Below, piece by piece: positions 27,488 through 35,671 of a stretch of 64,000 nucleotides of DNA. Location: positions 1-64,000 of the forward strand of contig UQHQ01000004.1 in assembly GCA_900540945.1 (NCBI GenBank), written 5' to 3'. The position numbers and the translations under genes are program-made. Origin of the DNA: an uncultured Collinsella sp. (lineage in GTDB: Bacteria > Actinomycetota > Coriobacteriia > Coriobacteriales > Coriobacteriaceae). The notes under the pieces are model-generated. The model made no database searches, was not told where the DNA came from, and saw nothing but the letters and a program-made list of their open reading frames with translations. Position 1 is the stretch's first letter. Every line of letters starts with the position of its first letter.

Positions 27488-28213
27488 ATGGGCTTCCTTG
27501 ACGAGATTAAAAATAAGATGCACCTGGGCGGCCAGCAGGGTTACGACCAGGGCTATGACCAGGATGACGACTACGGCTACGATGACGGCTACGATGATGG
27601 CTATCAGAACAACGGCTACAGCGGCGCCTCGGGCGAGGGTTTCTATACCCAGGACGAGCCGAGCAACGGCCTGCTGGGCCAGACGCGCCGCGGTGAGGCC
27701 GAGTCGGTCGCGGTGTACACGCGCTCCGGCCAGCTGGTCGGCGATGACTCCCGTCATGCAACGACGTACAATCCGCCGTCGCGTTCTCAGGATAGTGTCG
27801 CGGGCGGCTATCGTCCCGGCGCTTACGACACGCCGTCGAGCTATGCCGAGAGCGCTCGCGCTCGCGCCGCGGCACCTGCGCCCGCTCCTGCGCCGAGCGA
27901 CGCCTCGGCCTATGCAAACAACATCATTAACGCCACGCCGCAGCTGCCTGCCTATGTTCTGCGTCCCGAGAGCTATGACGATGTCGAGACCGTTGTCCGC
28001 CGCGTGCGCACCAAGCAGCCCGTTGCGCTGATTTTTGTTGGCGTTCGCACCGAGGTCGCCAAGCGTGTCCTGGACTTTAGCTATGGCTTTGCCTGCGGCC
28101 TGGGCGCTACGGTCAAAGAGGTGGGCGATCGCGTGTTTATGGTGCTGCCCGCCGGCTGCGAGGTCAAGGATTCGGACCTCAAGAAGCTGCGCGCCGACGG
28201 CTACCTTAAGTAA
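27488..28213 (+). CDS. sepF: FtsZ-anchoring protein SepF
   Basis: SepF tethers FtsZ to the membrane, replacing FtsA in Actinobacteria. It has 241 residues. The N-terminal amphipathic helix is MGFLDEIKNKMHLG. A Gly/Tyr/Asp-rich repeat region (about 18-45) and an Ala/Pro-rich linker follow. The SepF core (about 155-235) has VLRPESYDDVETVVRRVRTKQPVALIF and VLDFSYGFACGLGATVKEVGDRVFMV. The Tyr-Asp-Gly repeats are an unusual feature. Confidence 0.93.
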   Translation: MGFLDEIKNKMHLGGQQGYDQGYDQDDDYGYDDGYDDGYQNNGYSGASGEGFYTQDEPSNGLLGQTRRGEAESVAVYTRSGQLVGDDSRHATTYNPPSRSQDSVAGGYRPGAYDTPSSYAESARARAAAPAPAPAPSDASAYANNIINATPQLPAYVLRPESYDDVETVVRRVRTKQPVALIFVGVRTEVAKRVLDFSYGFACGLGATVKEVGDRVFMVLPAGCEVKDSDLKKLRADGYLK

Positions 28214-28234
28214 ACCCAAGACGAGGAGATTCTC

Positions 28235-28516
28235 ATCAACATCTACACCATTGTCCAGCTGGTCAACACGCTGTTCAACTTCTACTCCACACTTATTGTG
28301 GTCTATTGCTTTATGACGTGGATTCCCATGAAGCAGGGCGGCCTGCTGCAGGATATCGCCGCGGTGCTCGATAGCGTCTGCGGTCCGTGGCTCAACCTGT
28401 TTCGTCGGTTTATTCCGCCGATGGGCGGCGTTGATTTTTCGCCGGTCGTTGCGATTATTGCGTTGCAGTTGGTGCAGAGGCTGATTCTGCAGCTTCTTAT
28501 AGGTATACTCGTATAG
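28235..28516 (+). CDS. yggT: YggT family membrane protein, probable ATC start
   Basis: This YggT protein of about 93 residues has two membrane segments, with the family block PPMGGVDFSPVVAIIAL between them. YggT proteins sit between sepF and divIVA in Actinobacteria. The in-frame stop at 28211-28213 (the sepF stop) limits the start to 28214 or later. No ATG, GTG or TTG occurs before the first membrane segment. GAGGAG at 28223-28228 lies six bases before an ATC at 28235, which gives the expected N-terminus (xNIYTIVQLVN). An ATT at 28229 is too close to the ribosome site. A GTG at 28298 would delete the first helix. Confidence 0.75.
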   Translation: MNIYTIVQLVNTLFNFYSTLIVVYCFMTWIPMKQGGLLQDIAAVLDSVCGPWLNLFRRFIPPMGGVDFSPVVAIIALQLVQRLILQLLIGILV

Positions 28517-28578
28517 TACTGGCTCAGTAACTTACGTCGGGCGCCCGGCGCCAAGGCGATGATAAAGGAGAACTTGTT

Positions 28579-29256
28579 ATGGCTATTACCCCTGCTGACA
28601 TCCAGGCTCAGACTTTCTCTGAGGCCAAGCGCGGCTATGATCCCGCCGAGGTCGACGTCTTTTTGGAGACGCTGTCCTCCGAGGTTGACGCTATGCTTGC
28701 CAAGATTGTCGATCTTAAGGGTCGTCTGACTGCCACCGAGCAGCAGCTTGCCGACACGCAGGCCCAGCTTGCCCAGGCTCAGGACGCTGCCGCTCAGGCC
28801 GTTCCCGCCGCTCCTGTGGCCGCTCCCGCACCCGACTTCTCCGCTCAGGAGCGCCAGATCTCCGCTGCGCTGATTGCTGCCCAGCAGACCGCCGAGGGCA
28901 TCGTCAACGATGCCAACGAGAACGCTGAGCGCATCCGCAACGAAGCCGACGCCAAGGCCCGCGAGGTCATCCGTCAGGCCCTGACCGAGAAGCAGGCCGA
29001 GCTCGAGGAGATCGACCGTCTGAAGGCTTCCCGTGAGGAGTTCAAAGCCGAGTACCTCAAGCTCATCCAGCACTTCATGGACGATGCGCAGAATTCCTTC
29101 CCGTCCGACCTTATGGCCTCCACGCCGGTCGGTTCTGCGGCTTCTCCTGCAGTGACCGTTCCCGCCGCCGAGCCGCTGCCTGTCGCTGATCCGGTTGTTC
29201 CCGTGGCTGACCCCTTCGCCCCGATCGACAACTTTGCCGCCGACGACCTGGACTAG
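28579..29256 (+). CDS. divIVA: Polar growth/division protein DivIVA
   Basis: DivIVA is a coiled-coil protein that gathers at curved membrane (poles and septa). It has 225 residues. The N-terminal lipid-binding domain contains ITPADIQAQTFSEAKRGYDPAEVDVFLE. A coiled coil covers about 30-80, an Ala/Pro linker follows, a second coiled coil covers about 90-160, and the C-terminus is Ala/Val/Pro-rich. AAAGGAG precedes the ATG. The sequence GGTATACT at 28501-28508 may be its -10 region. Confidence 0.93.
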   Translation: MAITPADIQAQTFSEAKRGYDPAEVDVFLETLSSEVDAMLAKIVDLKGRLTATEQQLADTQAQLAQAQDAAAQAVPAAPVAAPAPDFSAQERQISAALIAAQQTAEGIVNDANENAERIRNEADAKAREVIRQALTEKQAELEEIDRLKASREEFKAEYLKLIQHFMDDAQNSFPSDLMASTPVGSAASPAVTVPAAEPLPVADPVVPVADPFAPIDNFAADDLD

Positions 29257-29285
29257 CGCCAGAGCTACAATCTCGTGCCCTTAAG

Positions 29286-29315
29286 AGGAGCTCGCACCTG
29301 CGGGCTCCTTTTTTG
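29286..29315 (+). terminator. Terminator after divIVA
   Basis: AGGAGC pairs with GCTCCT, followed by a run of T. Confidence 0.85.
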
Positions 29316-29422
29316 TGGCTGCATACGGGTTGGGAAACAAAACGCCGAGCTCTGCGTGTGATAGGGCAGAACTCGGCGAAGGGTGCGCGGTAAAAGGTAG
29401 ATTTTAGGGCATGTGCCAAAAA

Positions 29423-29953
29423 CTACTTGAGGAGGAAGTCAGAGAGGGGAATGGTACGGGCCTCGCGGTGCTCTGGGTCGGCGATGTGGTCGGCAGGATA
29501 GCCGCAGACGAGCATGTGATAGGGATAAACGCCCTCGGGCAGGTTGAATTGCTCACGGGCTAGCTCGGGCTTAAAATGGCATACCCAACACGTTCCCAGG
29601 CCTTGCTCCTCGGCCTCCATCATCATTTGATCGCAAACAATCGAGGTGTCGATAGCGCTGGAGTTCATCTGGTCATAGGGGCGAACCCAAGCGTCGTCGG
29701 TAACGCTGCAAATGAGGAAGATGAGCGGAGCGCCAAAGATGGACCCATCACGAGCAAACCGAGGCTGACAAGCAGCTGCCTTCTCCAGAAGCTCAGGCGT
29801 ATCCAACACCATCACACGGGCTGGATGGTTATTACAAGCAGAAGGAGCAATGCGTCCAGCCTCAACAATGGCATCCACCACAGCCTGCTCCACAGCCCGA
29901 TCCTCAAAAGAACGACAAGAATACCGAGCCCGAGCCAAATCCAAATACCCCAT
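29423..29953 (-). CDS. Nitroreductase family protein
   Basis: This 176-residue FMN-dependent oxidoreductase of the nitroreductase fold uses NAD(P)H; the natural substrate is unknown. The FMN-binding start is ARYSCRSFEDRAVE, with RIAPSACNNHPARVMVL after it and a C-terminal EEQGLGTCWVCHF and EHREARTIPLSDFL. GGAGGG precedes the ATG. It is convergent with divIVA. Confidence 0.88.
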   Translation of the reverse strand: MGYLDLARARYSCRSFEDRAVEQAVVDAIVEAGRIAPSACNNHPARVMVLDTPELLEKAAACQPRFARDGSIFGAPLIFLICSVTDDAWVRPYDQMNSSAIDTSIVCDQMMMEAEEQGLGTCWVCHFKPELAREQFNLPEGVYPYHMLVCGYPADHIADPEHREARTIPLSDFLLK

Positions 29954-30038
29954 ACAAGCCCTCCAAAGTCAACAAAACAACCCAAAGCTAAGCAAAAGGG
30001 TACCCAAAGCCCCATCCAGCCAAACGTTTAAGGCGGTC

Positions 30039-30116
30039 CCAAAGTTTCCAATCGGGCCCCAAGGTCCTGCCAACAAAAGCCTCATCGCTTTCAAAGTATC
30101 AGCCAAAGTTTCCAAT
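30039..30116. repeat. Direct repeat CCAAAGTTTCCAAT
   Basis: The 14-base sequence occurs at 30039-30052 and 30103-30116, 64 bases apart, in the A/C-rich gap upstream of the nitroreductase gene. Its function is unknown. Confidence 0.6.
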
Positions 30117-30134
30117 GGTGGTACGTAAGGGAGC

Positions 30135-30209
30135 GGGCCCGACCACTAATAACCTTTTGAACGACTCTGCTTGCAGCCGGAGTGAAAAAGGTTATTAGTG
30201 GTCGGGCCC
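30135..30209. repeat. 24-bp perfect palindrome
   Basis: The arms at 30135-30158 and 30186-30209 (outer end GGGCCCGACCACTAATAACC) are exact complements around a 27-base loop. It lies between the nitroreductase gene and the DUF47 gene. The GGGCCC outer end is also seen in the arms at 5197-5258. There is no T-run on either side. Confidence 0.85.
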
Positions 30210-30235
30210 ACGACCGCCGGGACACGTACCCCCAA

Positions 30236-30859
30236 TTAACTGTTCTTCATGACAATCGAATCCACGACATCAGCCACATTCTCGCAGCAGTCGGCGCAGT
30301 ACTCCAGGAAAGCGTAGACGTCACGCCAGGCGATGACCTCGAGCGGGTCCTTGCCATTGACGTGCAGGTTGCGCATAGCGTTGATGTAGAGCTCATCGGC
30401 CTCGGACTCAATGGTGTTGATCTGGATGACCAGCTCGCGCAGGGTCTTGGACTTGCGGTAATTAGGCAGCTCGACCATAAGGTCCTTCATGGCGCGGCAG
30501 GCGTCGGTCACCTTGTGGGCGATGACAATGGCATCGGGGTGGATGCTCTGGATGTTGGTGAAGTAGACGCGCTGCACGACGCCCTCGATACGGTCAAGCA
30601 CGGTGTCGAGCGAGCAGCTCATCAGGTCCAGATCCTCGCGCTCAAGCGGGGTGATAAAGGCAGTGAGCAGGGCATCCTCGAGCTCATGGTGCTTCTTGTC
30701 GGCCGCATGCTCAATCGCATGCATCTCTTCGAGCATGCCGTGGATCTGCGCGGGATCAAAGTTCTCAAAAATCTTGATGAGCAACTCTGCGGCCTGGACA
30801 GCAAGGTCGGCGCAGGCGACGTAGTTGTCAAAGTAGAACGAATCGGGTTTCTTTGCCAT
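30236..30859 (-). CDS. DUF47 (PhoU-like) accessory protein of Pit transporter
   Basis: This 207-residue all-helical protein of the DUF47/TIGR00153 family is usually encoded next to pit-type phosphate transporters and thought to modulate them. Helical blocks include AELLIKIFENFDPAQIHGMLEEMHAIEHAADKKHHE (split across two helices) and FITPLEREDLDLM. Pit lies 67 bases upstream on the same strand, so the two form an operon. AAAGGA precedes the ATG. Confidence 0.88.
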   Translation of the reverse strand: MAKKPDSFYFDNYVACADLAVQAAELLIKIFENFDPAQIHGMLEEMHAIEHAADKKHHELEDALLTAFITPLEREDLDLMSCSLDTVLDRIEGVVQRVYFTNIQSIHPDAIVIAHKVTDACRAMKDLMVELPNYRKSKTLRELVIQINTIESEADELYINAMRNLHVNGKDPLEVIAWRDVYAFLEYCADCCENVADVVDSIVMKNS

Positions 30860-30926
30860 GAGTGGGTCCTTTCGAGGCGAAGACGGGTGGGCGAGGTATT
30901 GCGGTCCGGATGGCCGTTCGGTTTGA

Positions 30927-31976
30927 CTAGATGAACATCATGAACAGCTTGGCCATGACAAAGCTGATGAGTCCACAAGCGGGGAAGGTGAAGAACCACG
31001 TGAACATCATGTCCTTGACCACGCCGAAGTTGATGGCCGAGAGGCGCTTGACGGCGCCGACACCCATAATGGCGCAGGTTTTGATGTGGGTGGAGGATAC
31101 GGGGATGCCGGTAAGGGTGGCAAGTAGCAGGTTCGCGGCGCCCGCCAGGTCGGCGGAGAAGCCCTGGTACTTTTCGAGCTTGACCATGCTCTGACCGACA
31201 GACTTGATGATGCGCTCACCGCCCACGCTGGTGCCGATACCCATAGTGGCCGAGCACAGCAGCATAATCCAGATGGGGATGCCGGCATCGCCGACGCTCG
31301 TCTGGCCGCTGGCGAAGGCCACTCCTAAAAAGAGCACGCCGATGAACTTCTGTCCATCCTGCGCGCCGTGCATGAAGCTCATGGCCGCAGCGCTCGCGAT
31401 CTGAGCGTATTTAAAGAAGACGTTGGCACGTCGCCTGTTGGCGGCGGCGAAAAGAATCGAGACGAGCTTGCACAGGACCCAGCCCATGATAAAGCCCAGG
31501 CCGATGGAGAGCGCCAGGCCGTAGATGACCTTCATCCACTCGTGGACGTTGACGCTGCTCGCGCCGCCGAGGGCGATAGCGGCACCGGTCAGGCCGGCGA
31601 TAAGGCTGTGGCTTTGCGAGGTGGGGATGCCAAAACGCGACGCTGTGGCGCCGTAGACGACGATGGAGAACAGCGCCGCGCAGAGGCACGCGAGCGCCAT
31701 GGTGCTGTTTCCGCCAAAGTCGACGATATGCGAGATGGTGTTGGCGACGCTGGCGTTAAAGTGCGTCATGATGAGCACGCCGAGGAAGTTGAATGCGGCG
31801 CTCATGAGAATGGCGGCGCGGGCGGGCATGCAACGCGTAGTGACGCAGGTCGCGATGGCGTTGGGCGCGTCGGTCCATCCATTGACGAAGATGGCGCCGA
31901 GCGCGAGGATCACGGTGACGGCAAGGACTGGGTTCGACACAATTTGGCCGAGGAAGGTTGAGAACGTTACGTCCAT
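30927..31976 (-). CDS. pit: Low-affinity inorganic phosphate transporter, Pit family
   Basis: This 349-residue membrane protein has about ten helices and symports phosphate, often as metal phosphate, with protons. The Pit signatures are NGWTDAPNAIATCVTT in the N-terminal half and SFMHGAQDGQKFIGVLFL in the C-terminal half, the two inverted PHO4 repeats. Another marker is TLTGIPVSSTHIKTCAIMGVG. It is the first gene of the pit-DUF47 unit. The high-affinity pst system lies about 5 kb away. Confidence 0.92.
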   Translation of the reverse strand: MDVTFSTFLGQIVSNPVLAVTVILALGAIFVNGWTDAPNAIATCVTTRCMPARAAILMSAAFNFLGVLIMTHFNASVANTISHIVDFGGNSTMALACLCAALFSIVVYGATASRFGIPTSQSHSLIAGLTGAAIALGGASSVNVHEWMKVIYGLALSIGLGFIMGWVLCKLVSILFAAANRRRANVFFKYAQIASAAAMSFMHGAQDGQKFIGVLFLGVAFASGQTSVGDAGIPIWIMLLCSATMGIGTSVGGERIIKSVGQSMVKLEKYQGFSADLAGAANLLLATLTGIPVSSTHIKTCAIMGVGAVKRLSAINFGVVKDMMFTWFFTFPACGLISFVMAKLFMMFI

Positions 31977-32226
31977 ATATGGGCTTTCTCGAAGTTTGCA
32001 GGCACGTTACAAAAACATGATAAATCGTATCACCTCCTGTGGGTTTCTTTACCGAGTTCTGATGGGAGAAGTGATTTTTTTGGCACTAAAATTGAACATT
32101 AGCCCTGTTGACCGCGGGTGTTCTTTTTGCTAACACGCCATGAGGACATGCGCGCGCGTCCCAACATCCCAAAATCACAGTCTGTTCGCTTTACAATATG
32201 CAAACATGCGTTCGATAATAGGGGAC

Positions 32227-32565
32227 ATGGAATATCGACAGACAGACGGCAAAACTCGGCGCGTGCACAAGCAGTATGTGGACGTCGTGGCCCGCATCCT
32301 CGCGGGCGGACAAGTCGTGCCGGTTACCGTCTGCTGGGTCGACGGCCGCTGTTTTACGATTGACGAGATTGTCTCGTCCACCGGTTTTGGCCTAACGGTT
32401 CACGGCATTCGTACGGCGACCTATAAGGTTCGTTTTGGCGGGCATGCGACCGAGCTGTATCTGGAAGAACAGGCGCGCGAGCGACCGGATGGCTCGCAGG
32501 CTCATCTGATGCGTTGGTGGGTGTGGGCATTCGACCGTACACTTGAGAGTGAACGCCGCAGGTAA
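32227..32565 (+). CDS. Small uncharacterised protein
   Basis: This protein has about 112 residues. It resembles a widespread small family with a pattern of the type V-W-DGR-IDEV ... RYxVRxGG..LYLEE ... WWV (here VTVCWVDGRCFTIDEIV, TYKVRFGGHATELYLEE and RWWVWAF). No known function is assigned. The start is uncertain: ATG at 32227 has AGGGGAC immediately upstream, while an in-frame ATG at 32206 has no ribosome site. A terminator follows. Confidence 0.6.
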   Translation: MEYRQTDGKTRRVHKQYVDVVARILAGGQVVPVTVCWVDGRCFTIDEIVSSTGFGLTVHGIRTATYKVRFGGHATELYLEEQARERPDGSQAHLMRWWVWAFDRTLESERRR

Positions 32566-32611
32566 GAGTGCGCGGCATTCGGGTACAATGGCAGGAATCT
32601 TGTCATCTGCT

Positions 32612-32636
32612 GTGCCGTCTTTCACGGCACTTTTTG
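32612..32636 (+). terminator. Terminator before the BI-1 gene
   Basis: GTGCCGT pairs with ACGGCAC around a five-base loop and is followed by TTTTTG. The next start codon is only 13 bases further on, so it could also act as an attenuator for that gene. Confidence 0.8.
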
Positions 32637-32648
32637 AAAGGACGAAGT

Positions 32649-33344
32649 ATGAACGATATCCAGGGCTATCAGAACGGCCCCATCGAAACCGGCGCAAGCC
32701 GTGCCAAGGAGATGTCGCCGCGCGCGTACAACCTTGTCATGTCTGCCCTGATCTTTTTGGGCTTTTGCGCCATGGGCGCCGGTGCTTACTTTACGAGCAC
32801 CATGTCGTTTGCGCGCATGATGATGAGCGGCGCCGCTTTGCCGCTGGTCTTTGGCTCATTTATTTTGACCATCGTCGGCATGGTCATGATGTCGGCCGCT
32901 GCCAGCAAACAGTCCGTGGGCCTGTCACTCGTGGGCTACGTGGTCTTTGCGAGCACCTTTGGCCTGACGGCGTCGTTTGGTCTTGCCAACTACGACCTGC
33001 CTACCATTAACACCGCCTTTATCGCCACGGCCGCCATCACCTTTGTCTTTGGTGCGCTGGGCGTGACCTTCCCCAAGTTCTTCCAGCGTGTGTATGGCAT
33101 TGGTTTTGGCATCCTGCTTGCCACGATTCTGGTCGAGATCGTGCTGATGTTCATGGGCGTTTCGCAGTCCATCACCGACCTGATCGTGATTGTGGTGTTC
33201 GCCGGCTTCATCGGCTACGACACCTATGTGGCAACGACGGTGCCGCCCACGCTGCCCAACGCCGTGCTTATGGCATCCAACCTGTTCGTGGACATCATCA
33301 ACGTGTTCCTGCGCATTCTGAACATCCTTGGTCGTCGCGACTAG
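32649..33344 (+). CDS. Bax inhibitor-1 (YccA/YbhL) family membrane protein
   Basis: This 231-residue protein has seven predicted membrane segments from about residue 28 to the end. The family Asp-containing motif GFIGYDTYVAT is near the C-terminus, followed by ASNLFVDIINVFLRILNILGRRD. Members are calcium-leak or membrane quality-control proteins in bacteria; the role here is not shown. AAAGGA precedes the ATG. Confidence 0.85.
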   Translation: MNDIQGYQNGPIETGASRAKEMSPRAYNLVMSALIFLGFCAMGAGAYFTSTMSFARMMMSGAALPLVFGSFILTIVGMVMMSAAASKQSVGLSLVGYVVFASTFGLTASFGLANYDLPTINTAFIATAAITFVFGALGVTFPKFFQRVYGIGFGILLATILVEIVLMFMGVSQSITDLIVIVVFAGFIGYDTYVATTVPPTLPNAVLMASNLFVDIINVFLRILNILGRRD

Positions 33345-33390
33345 TGCCAAATTGCAGCGGTGCTTGCCGTGCGCGCAACTCGATACGAAA

Positions 33391-33416
33391 GGCGGTCCTT
33401 CGGGGCCGTCTTTTTT
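33391..33416 (+). terminator. Terminator after the BI-1 gene
   Basis: GGCGGTCC and GGGCCGTC pair (with wobbles) around TTCG, followed by six T. Confidence 0.8.
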
Positions 33417-33482
33417 GTGTGCGGCGGGGTATCATGGATGGGAAAAGCCGATAGCGGCAGAGACCGAGAAAGGTGACCACTT

Positions 33483-34601
33483 ATGGCAGACGTCGACAAC
33501 AGGAACCGTAACCGCAGGCCTAATCGCGCGGGACAGCCCAATCCCAAGCGCGAGGCGCGTGCCAAGGCCGCCGAGCGTCACGTAGCGACTGTGTCCGAAG
33601 CGTGCGCCAAGGATATTGAGCGCTCGCTTGCCGGCGTGCGTGAGTTCGATGGCATGCCTGCTGGATTTGTCGCGGCGATGAAGGCTAAGGCCCAAGCGGC
33701 CGACACTGCCGAGGAACAGCTTGCCGAGGAGTCTGAGGCCGCTGAGGTTGCATCCGCCGAGACCGAGGTTGCGGCCGAGCCTGCACCCGCCGAGGAGGCC
33801 ACGGAGGCCGAGTCCGCGCCTGCCGCCGAAAAGCCCGCTCCGGTCCTGCCCGAGGTCACCGTGCTCGACGCCTCTGCCACGCAGGCCATTCTGGATAACG
33901 GCCGAGGCTACGCGCAGTTCTGTGACATGGCCGTGCTTGCCTTTGCCTCGTTCACCAACCCGGGCGGTGGCTACATCCAGGGCTATCTGGGCCAGGAGGC
34001 CACGCTCTGTGCCGATTCGTACCTGTACAACGTGCTCGATAAGCAGCGCAAATGGTACGGCGAGAACCGTCGTCGCAACATCAACTGCGAGCTTTACCGC
34101 AACCGTGCGCTGGTGGTGCCTGCGGTGCGCTTCGACCGCAATCACGTACATGCATATGCTGACGTGATCGTTGCCGCCGCGCCCAACGCCAAGCGCGCTC
34201 GCCAGGAGTATCGCGTGGGTGACGATGCCTTGCTGGATGCGCTGCGCGATCGCATCCGCTTTGTGCTTGCCATCTGCGATGAGCTGGGTCGCGAGAAGCT
34301 CGTGCTGGGCGCTTGGGGCTGCGACAACAACGGCTTTGACGCCGAGGCCGTGGCTGAGCTCTTCCGCAAGGAGCTTGCGTCGGGCGACTTCAAGGTCAAG
34401 CAGGTGTTTTTTGCCGTGCCCTCTACGCGCTGGGATGAGGACTTCGCCAAGTTTGAGCACGTGTTGGCAAGCTTCCCCGAGTGTAACGAGGAGTCCTATG
34501 CTCAGGTGGCCGCCCGCGCCGCGGCCGCCCGTGCCGCCGAGCAGGCTCAGGCCGCTGCTGAGGACGATGAGGATGACGACGACTGGCGCAAATACCTGTA
34601 A
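33483..34601 (+). CDS. TIGR02452/PARG-like macrodomain protein with altered QEE motif
   Basis: This 372-residue protein has an Arg/Lys-rich N-terminus, an Ala/Glu-rich linker (about 60-120) and a domain (about 125-350) of the microbial PARG type, enzymes that remove poly(ADP-ribose). The family signature is GGG, six to eight residues, then QEE. Here it is NPGGGYIQGYLGQEATLC, so the second Glu, the catalytic one in Thermomonospora PARG, is Ala. WGCDNNGFDAEAVAELF and the VFFAVPS block are typical. The C-terminus is Ala- and Asp-rich. It may bind ADP-ribose without cleaving it. Confidence 0.8.
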   Translation: MADVDNRNRNRRPNRAGQPNPKREARAKAAERHVATVSEACAKDIERSLAGVREFDGMPAGFVAAMKAKAQAADTAEEQLAEESEAAEVASAETEVAAEPAPAEEATEAESAPAAEKPAPVLPEVTVLDASATQAILDNGRGYAQFCDMAVLAFASFTNPGGGYIQGYLGQEATLCADSYLYNVLDKQRKWYGENRRRNINCELYRNRALVVPAVRFDRNHVHAYADVIVAAAPNAKRARQEYRVGDDALLDALRDRIRFVLAICDELGREKLVLGAWGCDNNGFDAEAVAELFRKELASGDFKVKQVFFAVPSTRWDEDFAKFEHVLASFPECNEESYAQVAARAAAARAAEQAQAAAEDDEDDDDWRKYL

Positions 34602-34628
34602 TCGGTATGTGCTGACAGATAGGTCGAT

Positions 34629-34661
34629 CCGGCAGGAGAGACTGCTCCCGCCGGCTTTTTA
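34629..34661 (+). terminator. Terminator after the macrodomain gene
   Basis: CCGGCAGGAG pairs with CTCCCGCCGG (one mismatch), followed by CTTTTTA. Confidence 0.85.
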
Positions 34662-34679
34662 CTAGAGGAAGGGCTTACG

Positions 34680-35339
34680 ATGAAAAACGTTCTGTGCTTT
34701 GGCGACAGCAATACCTATGGCTATGATCCGGCGGGCATGCGCGACGGCACCGCGGTGCGCTATGCGCACGATGTGCGCTGGTGCGGCGTGGCCCAGCGCG
34801 ACCTGGGCGAGGGCTGGCACGTGATTGAGGAAGGCCTAAACGGCCGCACGACGGTGCGCGACGATATGTGCCATCTGGACACTAACCTCAACGGCATTCG
34901 CGCGTTGCCGATGCTGCTCGAGTCCCATAAGCCGCTGGACGCGATCGTGATTATGCTGGGCACCAACGACTGCAAGACGGTCTTTAGCGTGGGGGCTGCC
35001 GATATCGCTGACGGTGCCATGGCGCTGATTCGCACCGTCCGCGCGTTTCCCTGGACCGACGCTGCGCCTTGTCCGCGCATTCTGCTGATGGCTCCTATCA
35101 AGATCAAGCCGCAGATCGCCGATGTGTATATGACCGACTTTGACGAGCACTCCGTCGAGGCCTCGGAGCATTTTGTCGAATACTATGCGTATGTTGCCGA
35201 ACAGTTTGGCTGCGACTTTTTGAATGCCGCCGATTTTGCCGAGCCGGGCGATATCGATTATCTGCACATGATGCCGGAAAGCCACGAGAGCCTCGGCCAT
35301 GCCGTGGCAGCCAAGCTCAAAGAGATGATCGGAGAGTAG
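34680..35339 (+). CDS. SGNH/GDSL-type hydrolase
   Basis: This 219-residue esterase or acylhydrolase of the SGNH fold has block I LCFGDSNTYGYDP with the catalytic Ser, Gly in LNGRTTVRDD, Asn in MLGTNDCKTVF, and the Asp/His pair in DYLHMMPESHESLGHAVA. There is no signal peptide, so it is cytoplasmic. It resembles the acyl-CoA thioesterase/aryl-esterase-like subgroup; the substrate is unknown. GAGGAAGG precedes the ATG. Confidence 0.87.
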   Translation: MKNVLCFGDSNTYGYDPAGMRDGTAVRYAHDVRWCGVAQRDLGEGWHVIEEGLNGRTTVRDDMCHLDTNLNGIRALPMLLESHKPLDAIVIMLGTNDCKTVFSVGAADIADGAMALIRTVRAFPWTDAAPCPRILLMAPIKIKPQIADVYMTDFDEHSVEASEHFVEYYAYVAEQFGCDFLNAADFAEPGDIDYLHMMPESHESLGHAVAAKLKEMIGE

Positions 35340-35671
35340 TACGGCCCTAAGCAGTACAAAAGTTCCCCTTGCGGTGGCTTGTTTCGTTGGTTTGTCTTGA
35401 TCTGTAACAGCTGTAAGGCCGAAAACGGGCTAGATGTTACAGATTGAGATTATTTAGGTCGATATCGGTCGTTTGTCTCGATCTGTAACATCTAGGGTCG
35501 ATTTTGCCGAGTTACTGTTACAGATCGAGATTTTCTTCTCAGCGGAATTTGAATGTCTCAATCTGTAACAGGTGGGCCGAAAAATGGACTCTAACTGTTA
35601 CAGATCGAGATGTTTGTGGGAACCGCCACAAAGGTGCCTGTCCCCTTTGCGGTGGTTTTGGGCTGCGAATC
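35340..35671. repeat. Three tandem palindromic units (CTGTAACA/TGTTACAG) plus a terminal hairpin
   Basis: This 332-base gene-free stretch holds three hairpin units with near-identical 15-bp arms: 35394-35408 with 35435-35449, 35476-35490 with 35516-35530, and 35556-35570 with 35596-35610. Arms read TCTYRATCTGTAACA and TGTTACAGATYGAGA; loops of 25-26 bases differ. The period is about 81 bp. A further hairpin at 35621-35655 (ACCGCCACAAAGG against CCTTTGCGGTGGT) ends the array next to thiD. No coding region is seen. Confidence 0.85.

Noticed and set aside
30236..30859. Annotation of this gene as a second phoU
   Set aside because: Its length, position next to pit and single helical domain fit DUF47 rather than the two-repeat PhoU, which is present at 25713.
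35340..35671. CRISPR array
   Set aside because: The repeats are inverted pairs forming hairpins with an 81-bp period and only three units. Spacer and repeat sizes do not fit and no cas gene is near.
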